Assembly: GCF_024129735.1 (NCBI RefSeq)
Contig: NZ_JAMXXK010000001.1
Location: 1 to 64,000, forward strand
DNA length: 64,000 nucleotides
Direction of reading: 5' to 3'
Origin: Acinetobacter lwoffii
Lineage (GTDB): Bacteria > Pseudomonadota > Gammaproteobacteria > Pseudomonadales > Moraxellaceae
The notes below the pieces were generated by a model. That model worked only from the letters and a program-made list of their open reading frames with translations. It was not told where the DNA came from and ran no database searches. A program made the position numbers and the translations under genes. Each line of letters begins with the position of its first letter. Positions within the stretch are counted from its first letter, which is position 1. Of the stretch, positions 27,065 to 35,805 are shown piece by piece.

Positions 27065-27162
27065 ATAGGCTCTTGGTCACCTTTTGAATGCGACCAAGAT
27101 GATTATTGGATTTAAAATCTAGAATTCGCCGTTTGGGTTGCGGAAATGAAAAATCCAGCATT

Positions 27163-27687
27163 TCAAATGCCACCCTCTAATTTTAATTCTGGTTGAGCCT
27201 CTTTAATCAGATCATCCAGTTCTTTTAGTAGTGCTGGCTTAGTTTGTTTTCCATTTACTGACAAGAATCGACCAGCCTCAGAAAGTGATTGGGTAATCAG
27301 CTCAAGTTGTGCTGAAAGCTTGCCAATGCGTACCTGTAACCCATCTTTGAGTTGACGGGCTAATTCCTCTTGCTCGATGTAGTATTTGCGGATCTCGTGA
27401 CCTTTTTTATTGCGCTCCATCATTCCGAGGTGCTTGGTCATATCTACTGAGATAATGTATTCAATCAGAGTGGCGTTATTGGCTTCCATTTTTTGGTGGA
27501 GGCGAACGTAATCAAAGCCATCTTCAAATCCGCACTGGGAGATTCTGCGCTTAATCCATGTTGAAAAGTCCTGCTTACTCTCCAGCATCTTATGTAGGTC
27601 ACGAGCGTTCACGCCGAGCTGAACTTTTCCATTTAATTCAACTTCAATAAATGGAGTTTGATTTTCAATTTTTACGATTGCATTCAT
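27163..27687 (-). CDS. AntA/AntB-type antirepressor
   Basis: 174 residues from ATG 27687 (MNAIVKIENQTPFIEVELNG). The AntA/AntB domain covers about 15-85, with the typical VNARDLHKMLESKQDFSTWI, RRISQCGFEDGFDY and a later GHEIRKYYIEQEE. A short helical C-terminal part follows. These proteins bind and disable phage repressors, promoting induction or blocking superinfection immunity. It lies oddly among tail genes, flanked by terminators and preceded by a structured RNA, so it is probably expressed as an independent unit. Confidence 0.88.
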   Translation of the reverse strand: MNAIVKIENQTPFIEVELNGKVQLGVNARDLHKMLESKQDFSTWIKRRISQCGFEDGFDYVRLHQKMEANNATLIEYIISVDMTKHLGMMERNKKGHEIRKYYIEQEELARQLKDGLQVRIGKLSAQLELITQSLSEAGRFLSVNGKQTKPALLKELDDLIKEAQPELKLEGGI

Positions 27688-27719
27688 TGATATGCTCCGA
27701 CTACTCATTAAAAAAGAAA

Positions 27720-27787
27720 CACTGGCAAGAAGATGCAATGAATAGCCGAAACGACCATCTTCTTTTCGGGGATCAGCCTAGCCAGTG
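27720..27787 (-). ncRNA. C4-antisense-RNA-like fold upstream of the antirepressor gene
   Basis: Nested perfect inverted repeats: CACTGGC (27781-27787 on the minus strand) pairs with GCCAGTG (27720-27726), and AAGAAGATG (27756-27764) pairs with CATCTTCTT (27727-27735). Together they leave one continuous arm and a 16-base bulge. The element ends about 33 bases before the antirepressor start. In P1 and P22-type phages a C4 RNA represses antirepressor expression from the same position; that identity is inferred here. Confidence 0.55.
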
Positions 27788-27805
27788 GTTTGCCTGAAAA
27801 CAGGC

Positions 27806-27834
27806 ATAAAAAAACCGCCCAATAAGGACGGTTT
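27806..27834 (-). terminator. Terminator upstream of the C4-like RNA
   Basis: Stem aaaccg/cggttt with an imperfect inner part and a U7-type tract on the minus strand. Confidence 0.65.
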
Positions 27835-27911
27835 AATTAAGTGGTGGGAAAAATCCCTTTCGTTTTCATTAATCGCTTAATGCAAATGAAAAGAATCTAA
27901 AAAACAGGCAC

Positions 27912-27931
27912 AAAAAAAGACGCATAGCGCC
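27912..27931 (-). terminator. Terminator after the tail tube gene
   Basis: Stem gacgc/gcgcc (one G-U pair) around ata with a U7 tract on the minus strand, about 27 bases after the tail tube stop codon. Confidence 0.65.
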
Positions 27932-27957
27932 TGTGGAGTTCTTTGTGCCTGTGTGGG

Positions 27958-28719
27958 TTACGGTGCTGTCGCTGCTGGAATCGTCACAATATGACCATAC
28001 AAACCAAGTGTTGGGTCTATTTCCTTGCCTACATCCGATAAGGCCTGACCAGAGATTTCATATTGCCCTAATTCTTCATGGATCAATGGGAAAGTGGTCT
28101 CAGGTGACTTTTTAGTTCGCCATAAGCGCACAGCCATATGCTTACCATTGGCTGTATTCACCCCTTTAAAGAACAATTCATATTCTTCATTGAAGTTATT
28201 TGCCAAAGTGGTATGTGTTACAGCACCTGTTGTATAGGTGGCTAGGATCGGCATCGTGAGGTCTGCTACATTATGGAAAATCACAGTGCCAAACTTAGCA
28301 TCCACGGTGTACTGATCATCAGTAAGTGTTTTTGGTGTGCCGCTGGTTGAGTCCTTAAAGGTCACTTCTGATAAGTTATAGCCCTTTAATTGGATTTCCT
28401 GACCAGCAACCACAGTACCCAATGATTCATCAGCAATCGCTTTGCTTACAACTTCAGAGTTGGTACCAGATACGATGTACTCCAGATTGTCTTTGTCTAC
28501 TTCTTCAAGTGTTCCAGAGAAATTCACAGAAGTTGTATTTACCATCGTAAAGTCAGTTGTGCGATTGCCTGATGTTGACTCTTGATGCTCAATAACATCT
28601 GCACCAATCTCAAGTTCAAAATCAGGCACGTTGCCCAGATGGCGCATAGCGCCAGCAATACCATTGGTTAGCTTGGATAAATAGAATTTACCCTGCAACG
28701 AGATATATTCTTTAGCCAT
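27958..28719 (-). CDS. Major tail tube protein
   Basis: 253 residues. It begins MAKEYISLQGKFYLSKLTNG, a common start of phage tail tube proteins, and is beta-rich throughout with a two-part layout: tube core about 1-90 and 150-250, and an inserted domain about 85-150 (QEIQLKGYNLSEVTFKDSTS). It lies in the classical position between neck/terminator genes and the chaperone. No tail sheath gene is found beside it, supporting a non-contractile tail. Confidence 0.85.
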   Translation of the reverse strand: MAKEYISLQGKFYLSKLTNGIAGAMRHLGNVPDFELEIGADVIEHQESTSGNRTTDFTMVNTTSVNFSGTLEEVDKDNLEYIVSGTNSEVVSKAIADESLGTVVAGQEIQLKGYNLSEVTFKDSTSGTPKTLTDDQYTVDAKFGTVIFHNVADLTMPILATYTTGAVTHTTLANNFNEEYELFFKGVNTANGKHMAVRLWRTKKSPETTFPLIHEELGQYEISGQALSDVGKEIDPTLGLYGHIVTIPAATAP

Positions 28720-28892
28720 TACTTTTCATCCCCTGTGGTTTTCTTGGCTGGAGCAGCAGCTTTAGGTTCAGGTACTTCCTGAATCACGCCATCTGCCACT
28801 AATTTTTTAATCTGAGCATCATCCAATCCGCCGACGGTATCGCCTTTTTGAAAGCGGCCGACAGGCTGAGTTGCCTTGTATTGTTTTGCCAT
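28719..28892 (-). CDS. 57-residue structural-region protein
   Basis: ATG 28892 to TAA 28719; the stop overlaps the start of the tail tube gene by one base (TAATG). Residues about 11-41 (VGRFQKGDTVGGLDDAQIKK, then LVADGVIQEV) match a motif also present at the N-terminus of the 119-aa protein at 30249-30608. A Lys/Ala/Pro-rich tail follows. It may be a small head or tail decoration or adaptor component. Confidence 0.7.
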   Translation of the reverse strand: MAKQYKATQPVGRFQKGDTVGGLDDAQIKKLVADGVIQEVPEPKAAAPAKKTTGDEK

Positions 28893-28901
28893 GACTGGCT
28901 C

Positions 28902-29321
28902 CTAAATGAATTTTTGTGATTCAAAAATAATAGTGATGTATGCAAAGCCTGGACTGTAACCATCCCGAACTGAGATAAATTCCAGCGCCGTACGTGATGC
29001 TTGAGGCTGCCAACCGGAAAGCAGTTGAATCACCTTCTCAGTCAAAAACCCCGCTTCATCACTTACAGCACGTCCATCGGTCATTTGAGATTGAGCATTG
29101 CGACATGCCACCGTAACCGCCCATTGCTGACCGATCTGGTTGATACTTCCACGACCTGCACTGGCTTTCTTGTCTATGCGGACAAAATTGACGTGTGCCG
29201 ACGGCGTGACTTGCGACATCTCGGTTACGCTGACTGAGTTTAACGGCGTATAGATCTTTAGAAATTCTGGAATTTCTTTCAGCTTTTCTGCAATCTCATC
29301 ACGCACCGCGAAGAATGTCAT
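28902..29321 (-). CDS. Tail terminator-like protein (Mu Gp37 family type)
   Basis: 139 residues, alpha/beta: an N-terminal helix (VRDEIAEKLKEIPEFLKIYT), then strands with DGRAVSDEAGFLTEKVIQLL and RDGYSPGFAYITIIFE at the end. Size, composition and gene order fit the Gp37-type tail terminator family that caps the tail tube. It overlaps the upstream virion-morphogenesis gene by 23 bases. Confidence 0.7.
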   Translation of the reverse strand: MTFFAVRDEIAEKLKEIPEFLKIYTPLNSVSVTEMSQVTPSAHVNFVRIDKKASAGRGSINQIGQQWAVTVACRNAQSQMTDGRAVSDEAGFLTEKVIQLLSGWQPQASRTALEFISVRDGYSPGFAYITIIFESQKFI

Positions 29322-29793
29322 CTATAAAACTCCCGACAATGTCTAAAACCATGGCTTCATCTTCAGCATTCAAACCTAGTTGTGTCCGAGGTGGTAGAAT
29401 CGACTGCTTAACCTTCCGATATTGACCACCCACTGCAAAAGTGATGTATTGGCCATTCTTGGGTAGGATTGTTGCGCCGTAATGCAGATGTGGTGCGTAC
29501 GCAACATCTGTACCCACCTCCACACCGCTTGAAAGTACATTGTGTGTGTAGGAATTCATTAGGCGGCCAGTATCACGTAGCGTCTCGCCACCTTGCAGCT
29601 TGGCTCTCCATGAAATCTTCCACGGGTTACCATCCACACCAGTGCCGGTTAAAAACCGATGCTGAATACTATTCACAAGCCCAGCACCAATCTCATCAAA
29701 CAACTGGCTCTTGAGTGAATCAAAGTCACCTAATTGCTCAAGCACTGCTTCAATAGGTGAACTGTCAGCCTGAATGGTTATTGCAAAAGCCAT
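29299..29793 (-). CDS. Virion morphogenesis / tail completion protein (Mu gpG, P2 gpS type)
   Basis: 164 residues from ATG 29793, preceded by GAGGTG. The family signature is visible: SIQHRFLTGTGVDGNPW with the RF...GxPW pattern, LRDTGRLMNSYTH, VGTDVAYAPHLHYGA, and ILPPRTQLGL. Such proteins finish the head-tail connection. Located between the head-tail gp36-like gene and the tail terminator, as expected. Confidence 0.85.
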   Translation of the reverse strand: MAFAITIQADSSPIEAVLEQLGDFDSLKSQLFDEIGAGLVNSIQHRFLTGTGVDGNPWKISWRAKLQGGETLRDTGRLMNSYTHNVLSSGVEVGTDVAYAPHLHYGATILPKNGQYITFAVGGQYRKVKQSILPPRTQLGLNAEDEAMVLDIVGSFIDDILRGA

Positions 29794-29800
29794 AAACACC

Positions 29801-30241
29801 TCACTTCATGCTGGGCATCATGTCTAAAGTGGCATCACCAAATACACCATCGGTATATGAAGTACCGACCGGTGCTGTCGAAGGTCGCCCTTTAGGTTGG
29901 TCATCCACGATCTGGTTTGTTTCAGGTAACTGAATCTGCAAATGTGCTTTGTTATCAGCCACACGCTTTAGGAATGCAATTGCATCTTCATAGCGCTGTC
30001 GAACTTCTTCTGTCGGCTGCTGGAAGTAAAGGCGATAGCGTGCAATATCACACGCCATGCGCTTTAAATTACTCGGCACATTGGGAAGCGGCAAAGGATA
30101 ACGGCCGCCGATGTGGCCGTTAATTTCCTCTGTCGCATCCTGAATTGCATCAGTTACTGAGGACTGAGAAGGAAGCATCGTTTTTAGATTTTCAATCTCA
30201 TCACCAAATCGTGCGACCAAATCTGATTCAGTCGCATACAT
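29801..30241 (-). CDS. Mu gp36-like neck protein (DUF1320)
   Basis: 146 residues with the family's compact helical layout: MYATESDLVARFGDEIENL, AIQDATEEINGHIGGRYPLP, and KRMACDIARYRLYFQQPTEE. These are the hallmarks of the DUF1320/gp36 head-tail connector family, which forms a ring between portal and tail. Located between the capsid cluster and the tail completion protein. Confidence 0.85.
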   Translation of the reverse strand: MYATESDLVARFGDEIENLKTMLPSQSSVTDAIQDATEEINGHIGGRYPLPLPNVPSNLKRMACDIARYRLYFQQPTEEVRQRYEDAIAFLKRVADNKAHLQIQLPETNQIVDDQPKGRPSTAPVGTSYTDGVFGDATLDMMPSMK

Positions 30242-30248
30242 AGATCAC

Positions 30249-30608
30249 CTACTTGGTTTCGTCAGCAGACTTTGGGTCTGCTTTAGGTTTTGCAGCAGGT
30301 TTCGCCTTTTCAAGTTCAGCCACTTTTGCCTTTAGCTCAGCAACTTCTTGATCAGCCTTGGCCTTGTCCGCAGCTGCTGTCTGATTGGCTTCGGTTAAGG
30401 TTTTATTTGCTGCTGTCAGCTCAGTATTAGCCTTTTCAAGTTCAGCTAAACGTGCGGCGGTACCATCTGCCTTAGGTTCTTCCGGCTCTTGATATTCTTC
30501 AATAGCCCCAGATGCTAAAAGGGCCTGAAGTTGTTTAGCTTCAAGCCCTTTGATTTCATCACCTGGCATAAAATGCCCGATGGATTGTTTTGCTGTGTAC
30601 TTCGGCAT
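30249..30608 (-). CDS. Coiled-coil structural-region protein
   Basis: 119 residues. Residues about 8-40 (SIGHFMPGDEIKGLEAKQLQ, ALLASGAIEEY) carry the same small motif as the 57-aa gene at 28719-28892. Then follows a long Ala/Lys/Glu coiled coil (AELEKANTELTAANKTLTEA) and a Lys/Pro-rich tail. It sits right after the capsid gene, where Mu-like phages have a comparable small protein. Function unknown; possibly a capsid or connector accessory. Confidence 0.7.
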   Translation of the reverse strand: MPKYTAKQSIGHFMPGDEIKGLEAKQLQALLASGAIEEYQEPEEPKADGTAARLAELEKANTELTAANKTLTEANQTAAADKAKADQEVAELKAKVAELEKAKPAAKPKADPKSADETK

Positions 30609-30618
30609 TTAAGCCTCC

Positions 30619-31698
30619 TTATAGAGTGATAAAGCCAGTACCACCAACCACACCGTTTTTATTAGACGGCACAACTAGTGGAGCAGATTCAGTCATCAGC
30701 ATGATGCCGCTTGGATCCTCGCAGTACCATTGACGGTCAAAGTACTGTTGAGCAACGCCGTTGGCCAACATGTTTTTAATCTTACAGTGAGCTACCGAAC
30801 CGTTGGTATCAGAGATCAAAGAGAAGTAATCCTTAGGAATAAAGCGCTTCACTTGACCTTTGTTACGGTAAGTTGCGTCATATACCCAGAATTCGACCCC
30901 ATCAAAAGTACCTTTGAAGGTCGCCGATTCCTTAACACCAAAACTTGGATTCACTGGAACAGAAATACCGGCATACGGCGTGATGAATTCTTTTTTGAAC
31001 TCTTCATTGTTCCAGAGGGCTGCCCAAACCAAACCAGACATAACAGACAGCTTAGCTTCGCCACCATCAGCTGCCAATTGACGTTCAAGCATGGTGCGGA
31101 TATCCGTTACCGGCTTGGCACCCGCTTCATTCCACTTGGTTAACGGTGTAAATGTCAAAGATGCATCACGACGGTAATCCACCAGGTTGTATTCATAATC
31201 ATCTGAGTGAAGCGCGTATTTACCATTTTTCAGTAAATCAATTGCCATCATCATGACAGAGTTATCAATTGCATCATGGTTGCGCTTCATTACCGAGATT
31301 TGAGCAATGATCATTTGCTCTTGCTCAGATAGTCGCTGGTTACCAGTTGAGATGATACCTGCGGTACGTAAACGTTCCAGCAAGGCAATTTCAAAAGTTT
31401 CAGCCGGAGTGACTTGGTTTTTTGGCTTGTAGTAAGCCGGTTTAACATGGCGTACTTCACCAGATTGAGTAGTATCAAATGGCTTACCAGGCTGTTGCGG
31501 AGATACCAGTGGTGCCAGATCATGTTCGGCAGACACTTCAGCCAAAGGCACATCATCACGGGTGAATAACGGGCGATTTGGGAAAAGCTTGTCTAAAAGC
31601 CAGGTATCCATTGGACGGTAATTTGAGTGGATCAGTGCAAGCTCGCCCACATCAAGAAGTTCAAGTGGAGCACCTTCAATATTAAAAGACTGTGGCAT
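30619..31698 (-). CDS. Major capsid protein (lambda gpE family)
   Basis: 359 residues, matching the phage capsid E family (PF03864): MDTWLLDKLFPNRPLFTRDD at the start, EIALLERLRTAGIIS, RRDASLTFTPLTKWNEAGAK in the middle and the late CKIKNMLANGVAQQYFDRQW. The length is close to lambda gpE (341 residues). It assembles the icosahedral shell with the HK97 fold. The gene follows the decoration protein gene, as in lambda. Confidence 0.92.
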   Translation of the reverse strand: MPQSFNIEGAPLELLDVGELALIHSNYRPMDTWLLDKLFPNRPLFTRDDVPLAEVSAEHDLAPLVSPQQPGKPFDTTQSGEVRHVKPAYYKPKNQVTPAETFEIALLERLRTAGIISTGNQRLSEQEQMIIAQISVMKRNHDAIDNSVMMMAIDLLKNGKYALHSDDYEYNLVDYRRDASLTFTPLTKWNEAGAKPVTDIRTMLERQLAADGGEAKLSVMSGLVWAALWNNEEFKKEFITPYAGISVPVNPSFGVKESATFKGTFDGVEFWVYDATYRNKGQVKRFIPKDYFSLISDTNGSVAHCKIKNMLANGVAQQYFDRQWYCEDPSGIMLMTESAPLVVPSNKNGVVGGTGFITL

Positions 31699-31704
31699 GT
31701 TGTT

Positions 31705-32079
31705 TTACACCTTAGAAAGTTCGATTTTGTTTTTAGTTGCCTGTGCACGTGCTGCGTCATATTGAGCAGTTGTAAGCAAGGTTCCATTTACCGATACAGC
31801 TTCGACATTAAATACGCCGCCGTAATACACCGGGATTTCGATCCCGTCAGCGGCCTTGATTGTGGCTTCTGCAGCCGATACATCCTGACCACAAATCACA
31901 TCCCATGTTTTTTCATCTACAGCATGAGCCAGTACATTGGTATCTGACAGCGTTAATAGATCACCGTATTTAAATGCTGTGGCGGTTGGCACCTTGGCAT
32001 TGGCACGACGTAATTTTTCATTGTCCAGGATCAGTCGTTTTGAGGTGACTGAAATAGGCGGTACATAGTGAATAGCCAT
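31705..32079 (-). CDS. Head decoration protein (lambda gpD-like)
   Basis: 124 residues. Gene order (protease/scaffold, this gene, capsid E) and size match lambda gpD-type head stabilisers. The sequence includes TAFKYGDLLTLSDTN, then VICGQDVSAAEATIKAAD and VYYGGVFNVEAVSV, typical of the DUF2190/gpD-like beta fold. It would form trimers on the capsid surface. Confidence 0.75.
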   Translation of the reverse strand: MAIHYVPPISVTSKRLILDNEKLRRANAKVPTATAFKYGDLLTLSDTNVLAHAVDEKTWDVICGQDVSAAEATIKAADGIEIPVYYGGVFNVEAVSVNGTLLTTAQYDAARAQATKNKIELSKV

Positions 32080-32082
32080 GAA

Positions 32083-33048
32083 TTATTTCCCCTTTTGTTC
32101 TGCAAATGCTTGTGCACCAGAAGTGAATTTGTGAGTGTCGGTATTATTCGACTGGCCACCTTGTCCCGGATTAGCTTGATGGCTAAACAGGTGAGCAAAT
32201 GCCGGATTTACACCTGGTGTTTGTTGTTGCTGTTGTCCAGCTGGTGGCTGCTGAGTAGTACCTGCTGAGAATTGACGAAGCTGCTTAGCAGTAAAGCTAA
32301 AAACTGAATCATCCATATTGGTATAAGCCGTTTTATCTTCAGCACTGAATTGCGTTTTCAGCTCAGTTTCTAAAGCTGTAATTTCATCAGCACGCTTTTG
32401 CGCTTTGAATTGCTTAAGTTCAGTCAGGGCATCATCACGTTCACGCTCTGCCTGCTCTTTGGCCTGTTGTGCTTTTTCTAATTCGGTCACGTTGGTGTCC
32501 TCTTTGGTTGGGTTTGGGTTTGCTTTGCCCGAGAAGGCTTTGATTGATGTGTTGCGATCAGCACCGGTCGAGCAGATTGTAAATTCACGAATACGGTTTT
32601 GACGGAAGATTGTGATCGGGCCTTCAAAGGATTGACCATTCACAGTGACTGTCTTGCCTTGAGACACTTCTTCAATCGATCCCGGATCAATCATCATCGA
32701 CATCTGGAACGGGAAACCGTCATCAGAGTCCTGGACAATTTCCTGTGCTTTGGCGTTTGTAAGGAAATCACCTGATACATCAATCTTTCCGTTTGTATCC
32801 ACGGTTTGAACGACACCAATTCGACTTGAGCCGAAGTGTTCTTCAAGTAAGGCTGTCGGCTTATCAATCTCAATTCCATCAAGATCAAAGACCACACCGG
32901 AGCGCCCCCAATACCAGTGACCATCTACACGACCACCAGCATAAGCAGTGCCTTTAAATTTCCGTTTCTGCCCTTCCTCGGCTTTGGGTACCTCAATCGC
33001 AGAGGCATTAAATAAATACTTCAGCCGCTCTTCATTTGGATCTGGCAT
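32083..33048 (-). CDS. Prohead protease fused to a scaffold-like C-terminal part
   Basis: 321 residues. The N-terminal half (about 25-175) resembles the U35/S78-type prohead protease, with a candidate His in LLEEHFGSSRIG, then FPFQMSMMIDPGSIEEV and a candidate catalytic Ser in REFTICSTGADR. The C-terminal half is a charged coiled coil (EKAQQAKEQAERERDDALTE) and a Gln/Pro-rich tail, as in protease-scaffold fusions. It would organise capsid assembly and then degrade itself. Confidence 0.85.
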   Translation of the reverse strand: MPDPNEERLKYLFNASAIEVPKAEEGQKRKFKGTAYAGGRVDGHWYWGRSGVVFDLDGIEIDKPTALLEEHFGSSRIGVVQTVDTNGKIDVSGDFLTNAKAQEIVQDSDDGFPFQMSMMIDPGSIEEVSQGKTVTVNGQSFEGPITIFRQNRIREFTICSTGADRNTSIKAFSGKANPNPTKEDTNVTELEKAQQAKEQAERERDDALTELKQFKAQKRADEITALETELKTQFSAEDKTAYTNMDDSVFSFTAKQLRQFSAGTTQQPPAGQQQQQTPGVNPAFAHLFSHQANPGQGGQSNNTDTHKFTSGAQAFAEQKGK

Positions 33049-33061
33049 TTTTCATGCTCCA

Positions 33062-33084
33062 TAAAAAACCGCCCAGAAGGCGGT
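33062..33084 (-). terminator. Terminator inside the head-gene cluster
   Basis: Stem accgcc/ggcggt, loop cagaa, with a U6 tract on the minus strand. It lies between the MuF-like gene and the protease/scaffold gene. Confidence 0.8.
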
Positions 33085-33101
33085 CATATTCATTTTAAAA
33101 A

Positions 33102-34307
33102 CTAATTCAACAAAGGCTTGAGTGTATAAACCATCTGCCCTTCAACCGCTTCAATCGAAATAACCTCAAACGACAGTCCAATTGGAAATAAAACACCATT
33201 ACCGGCATTCAACATATCCAGATCGATACCCAACCCTTGAGCATTCTCAATCTTAATCACGATATCTGAAGCTGTATCAGCCATCAGCAACGGCGCATTC
33301 AATTGAACTGTTTGCCCTACCTGATAAGCCGCTACTTGATTAAGAGTTGCAGCACCTACTACGGTTGAAGCCGTATTACTTGCTACAGCTTGAATCGCTT
33401 TCATGTCAGTAGCAAGCCAGCGCTTAAGCACATCATCAGCCAGTGAGCTTGTAGCTGAGTTTAAATAGCCAGTCAGTGCAGCATCATTCCCCTGCACATA
33501 ATCCAGGAAGGTGCGGATTGCACTTGGCCGAATACTTGGATCAAGTGGAATCACCGTATTAGCCACCGTGTCGAACAGATCCCGAGTCTTATCATCCATC
33601 GGAGCAAACAGGCTGGTGAGTTTTTTACTTGCCGTCCATTCTGCCCTGATGACCTCTTTCTGCTCCAGAAGATATTCCTTATCCAGACTTGAAGTACTGA
33701 TCTTTTTATCCACCAGTGATTCAAGTTCACCAAACTGCAATGGATGAGAACTCCAGTCCAACGCCTCGGCCACTTCTGGCAACTGATCATCTGGCGTAAT
33801 GCCGTATTTCAATGCCTGCTTCTCGGTTAAGGCAATCACGGTACAGCGACAACGGAAGCCCAATGGTGGATAATGTGTCAGCCAGAATGGATCATCAATC
33901 GGACGGACAGTCCGATTTAAAGCCAAGTGGCTAGGACGTACCCGACTATCATTGATCGCCGAATACATCAGATATGGTCGTTTAGCCTTATTCCGTTGCT
34001 GTTGTTGCCACCGGCCATGACCATAAGCACTTTGGATGTTGGTACGAAATACATTGTCCAGGTAATGCTTTGGCAGAATGATTTCAGATTCTTCAATTAG
34101 CTTCTGAAAATCTTTAAAGGTACCGCCGTCGGCAATGGATTTATTCACCGCCTTGATGACAGTCTCAATTTGCTCAAGACTCGATAGAAAACTAACCGTA
34201 GTTACCATCTGCCGGGTCTTGAGGTCCATTGAATAAAACTCATCAGGTAAAACAATCTTTTTGCTGTGAGCGTACCGAAGTGCCTCAAGAAACGTGACTG
34301 GTTGCAT
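33102..34307 (-). CDS. Head morphogenesis protein, Mu gpF-like (MuF)
   Basis: 401 residues. The MuF domain is at about 85-165, with DNVFRTNIQSAYGHGRWQQQ, LMYSAINDSRVRPSHLALN and the His/Cys region LGFRCRCTVIALTEKQ. MuF proteins are minor capsid components bound to the portal and injected with DNA. The remaining 240 residues show no toxin motif I can recognise and are probably structural. Confidence 0.9.
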   Translation of the reverse strand: MQPVTFLEALRYAHSKKIVLPDEFYSMDLKTRQMVTTVSFLSSLEQIETVIKAVNKSIADGGTFKDFQKLIEESEIILPKHYLDNVFRTNIQSAYGHGRWQQQQRNKAKRPYLMYSAINDSRVRPSHLALNRTVRPIDDPFWLTHYPPLGFRCRCTVIALTEKQALKYGITPDDQLPEVAEALDWSSHPLQFGELESLVDKKISTSSLDKEYLLEQKEVIRAEWTASKKLTSLFAPMDDKTRDLFDTVANTVIPLDPSIRPSAIRTFLDYVQGNDAALTGYLNSATSSLADDVLKRWLATDMKAIQAVASNTASTVVGAATLNQVAAYQVGQTVQLNAPLLMADTASDIVIKIENAQGLGIDLDMLNAGNGVLFPIGLSFEVISIEAVEGQMVYTLKPLLN

Positions 34308-34310
34308 AAC

Positions 34311-35795
34311 TTACTTCCCATTTTGCGCCGTCACATACCCCAATACATCCGCAGCATACAAAGCCTGATCCAGATTGGCTGTGAACTGTGTCTGAGTTGC
34401 ACCAGGTATTAATTGCATCAGGTTATAAGCCAGACTTTCAGGACTATCAGACTTGAATACTAATTCCTTGACCTGATCCGGTTTCAGTAGCTGCAATTCA
34501 TCCTGGCCATCAGTCAGTTCTTCAACTTCCTGTTGTTCAGGTGAAAGCTTGTTTGCTGATGCCTTAAAGTTGAATGCCTGACGCGGTAATGCAGAGAATT
34601 GATTGAAACCAATCTGGTTCTGTTCAATCACATCCCCATCCTCTAAACCGTATTCACGCTTAAAATATTGTGGCGTTAAGACTGCACCAGCATTCTTTAA
34701 CTTCACATCACGATCTGCTTTAGGCTCTTCGAGTGATTTTTCTTCACCAATGATTACCCGATGACGTTCCCAGCCATTTAGATCGCATAAAGCATTAATA
34801 ATGGCTTGGATCGTTGGCATGATCATTCGTACATCGGCTTTGTACTTTGAGTTCTGTACTTCTAAATGCACATCACCTAAAGCTCGCGAACCTGCGCCGT
34901 CGGTACCACTTGTCAAAGTCTGGCCAAGGATAACTTTTTGAATACGGCGTTCAAGGTTCTTATCAAAGACTTCAAATGTCTGGGAAGCATTGCCATTAGT
35001 ATTAGCAGTTTGAATCTCCACCGAATCTGTGCAACTTAAGGCAATAACCGAACTGGCATGTGCTCTAAGCAGTGCATCACGCATATCTGTCGTCTTGCCG
35101 GCAGTTTTACCAACCAGCATTGGTAAGCCAAACTTTTCAACAAACTTGGCCCAGAACTTAAAGCCAGATGTTTTGAAGAACCAGACCCAGTACAGTCGAC
35201 TTAATAAAGCCTCACCTAATGGATTTTCATAAGTAGATTTGCAACGTGTCAAAAAGTGCTTGAAACGCTGGTCTACTTCTTGATCCTGTCGAGTCGTGTT
35301 GTGGTTGGCCAGCAACATCAAGCGACCATCATTTTTAGGCTCATACCACTGCATTGGCTTTTCACCAATCCATTTAAAACCAATAAAAGGCGTAATAGTA
35401 TCGCCTTCAATATGCAAGCTTGGTTCTTCCGGCTTGGTATAAATCGCCTCTAAGACTGAGTATCCATACCAACGGGCATTCTGTGCACCCAAGAGAATCT
35501 CAGACCACCACTCCCGTAAGTGCTCCATGATGATTTTGGATTCCGGTCGATCCATCGGTTCTACACGCCATGATGCACTCTCAAGTTTATCCTGGCGTTT
35601 TTCAATTGCCTGATAAATCTCATCGTCATACATCATGACTTTTAACCGTGGGCGGGTAACACCGGCTTTACGCAAAACTTCATCACCATCCGGCATTTTA
35701 GTCAGATAACTGATTAAGGCCTGCTCTGCCTCATGAGAATAGAGTGCACCAGATTCGGGCTTACTATTTTCAGACTTTTTACTTTTCTTAGCCAT
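34311..35795 (-). CDS. Portal protein, DUF935 family (Mu gp29-like)
   Basis: 494 residues from ATG 35795 (MAKKSKKSENSKPESG), with AAGG at suitable spacing; upstream in-frame codons overlap the terminase gene. It has the DUF935 pattern: a helical stem region (IEKRQDKLESASWRVEPMDR), WYGYSVLEAIY and FVEKFGLPMLVGKT in the core, then GQTLTSGTDGAGSRALGDVH. It forms the dodecameric portal through which DNA is packaged. It lies directly after terminase, in the usual Mu-type order. Confidence 0.92.
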   Translation of the reverse strand: MAKKSKKSENSKPESGALYSHEAEQALISYLTKMPDGDEVLRKAGVTRPRLKVMMYDDEIYQAIEKRQDKLESASWRVEPMDRPESKIIMEHLREWWSEILLGAQNARWYGYSVLEAIYTKPEEPSLHIEGDTITPFIGFKWIGEKPMQWYEPKNDGRLMLLANHNTTRQDQEVDQRFKHFLTRCKSTYENPLGEALLSRLYWVWFFKTSGFKFWAKFVEKFGLPMLVGKTAGKTTDMRDALLRAHASSVIALSCTDSVEIQTANTNGNASQTFEVFDKNLERRIQKVILGQTLTSGTDGAGSRALGDVHLEVQNSKYKADVRMIMPTIQAIINALCDLNGWERHRVIIGEEKSLEEPKADRDVKLKNAGAVLTPQYFKREYGLEDGDVIEQNQIGFNQFSALPRQAFNFKASANKLSPEQQEVEELTDGQDELQLLKPDQVKELVFKSDSPESLAYNLMQLIPGATQTQFTANLDQALYAADVLGYVTAQNGK

Positions 35796-35805
35796 AAATA
35801 AAACC

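Noticed and set aside
27958..28719. Contractile tail (sheath) interpretation of the Mu-like neck cluster
   Set aside because: No sheath-sized protein lies beside the tail tube gene, and the tape measure and tip genes fit a siphovirus-like tail.
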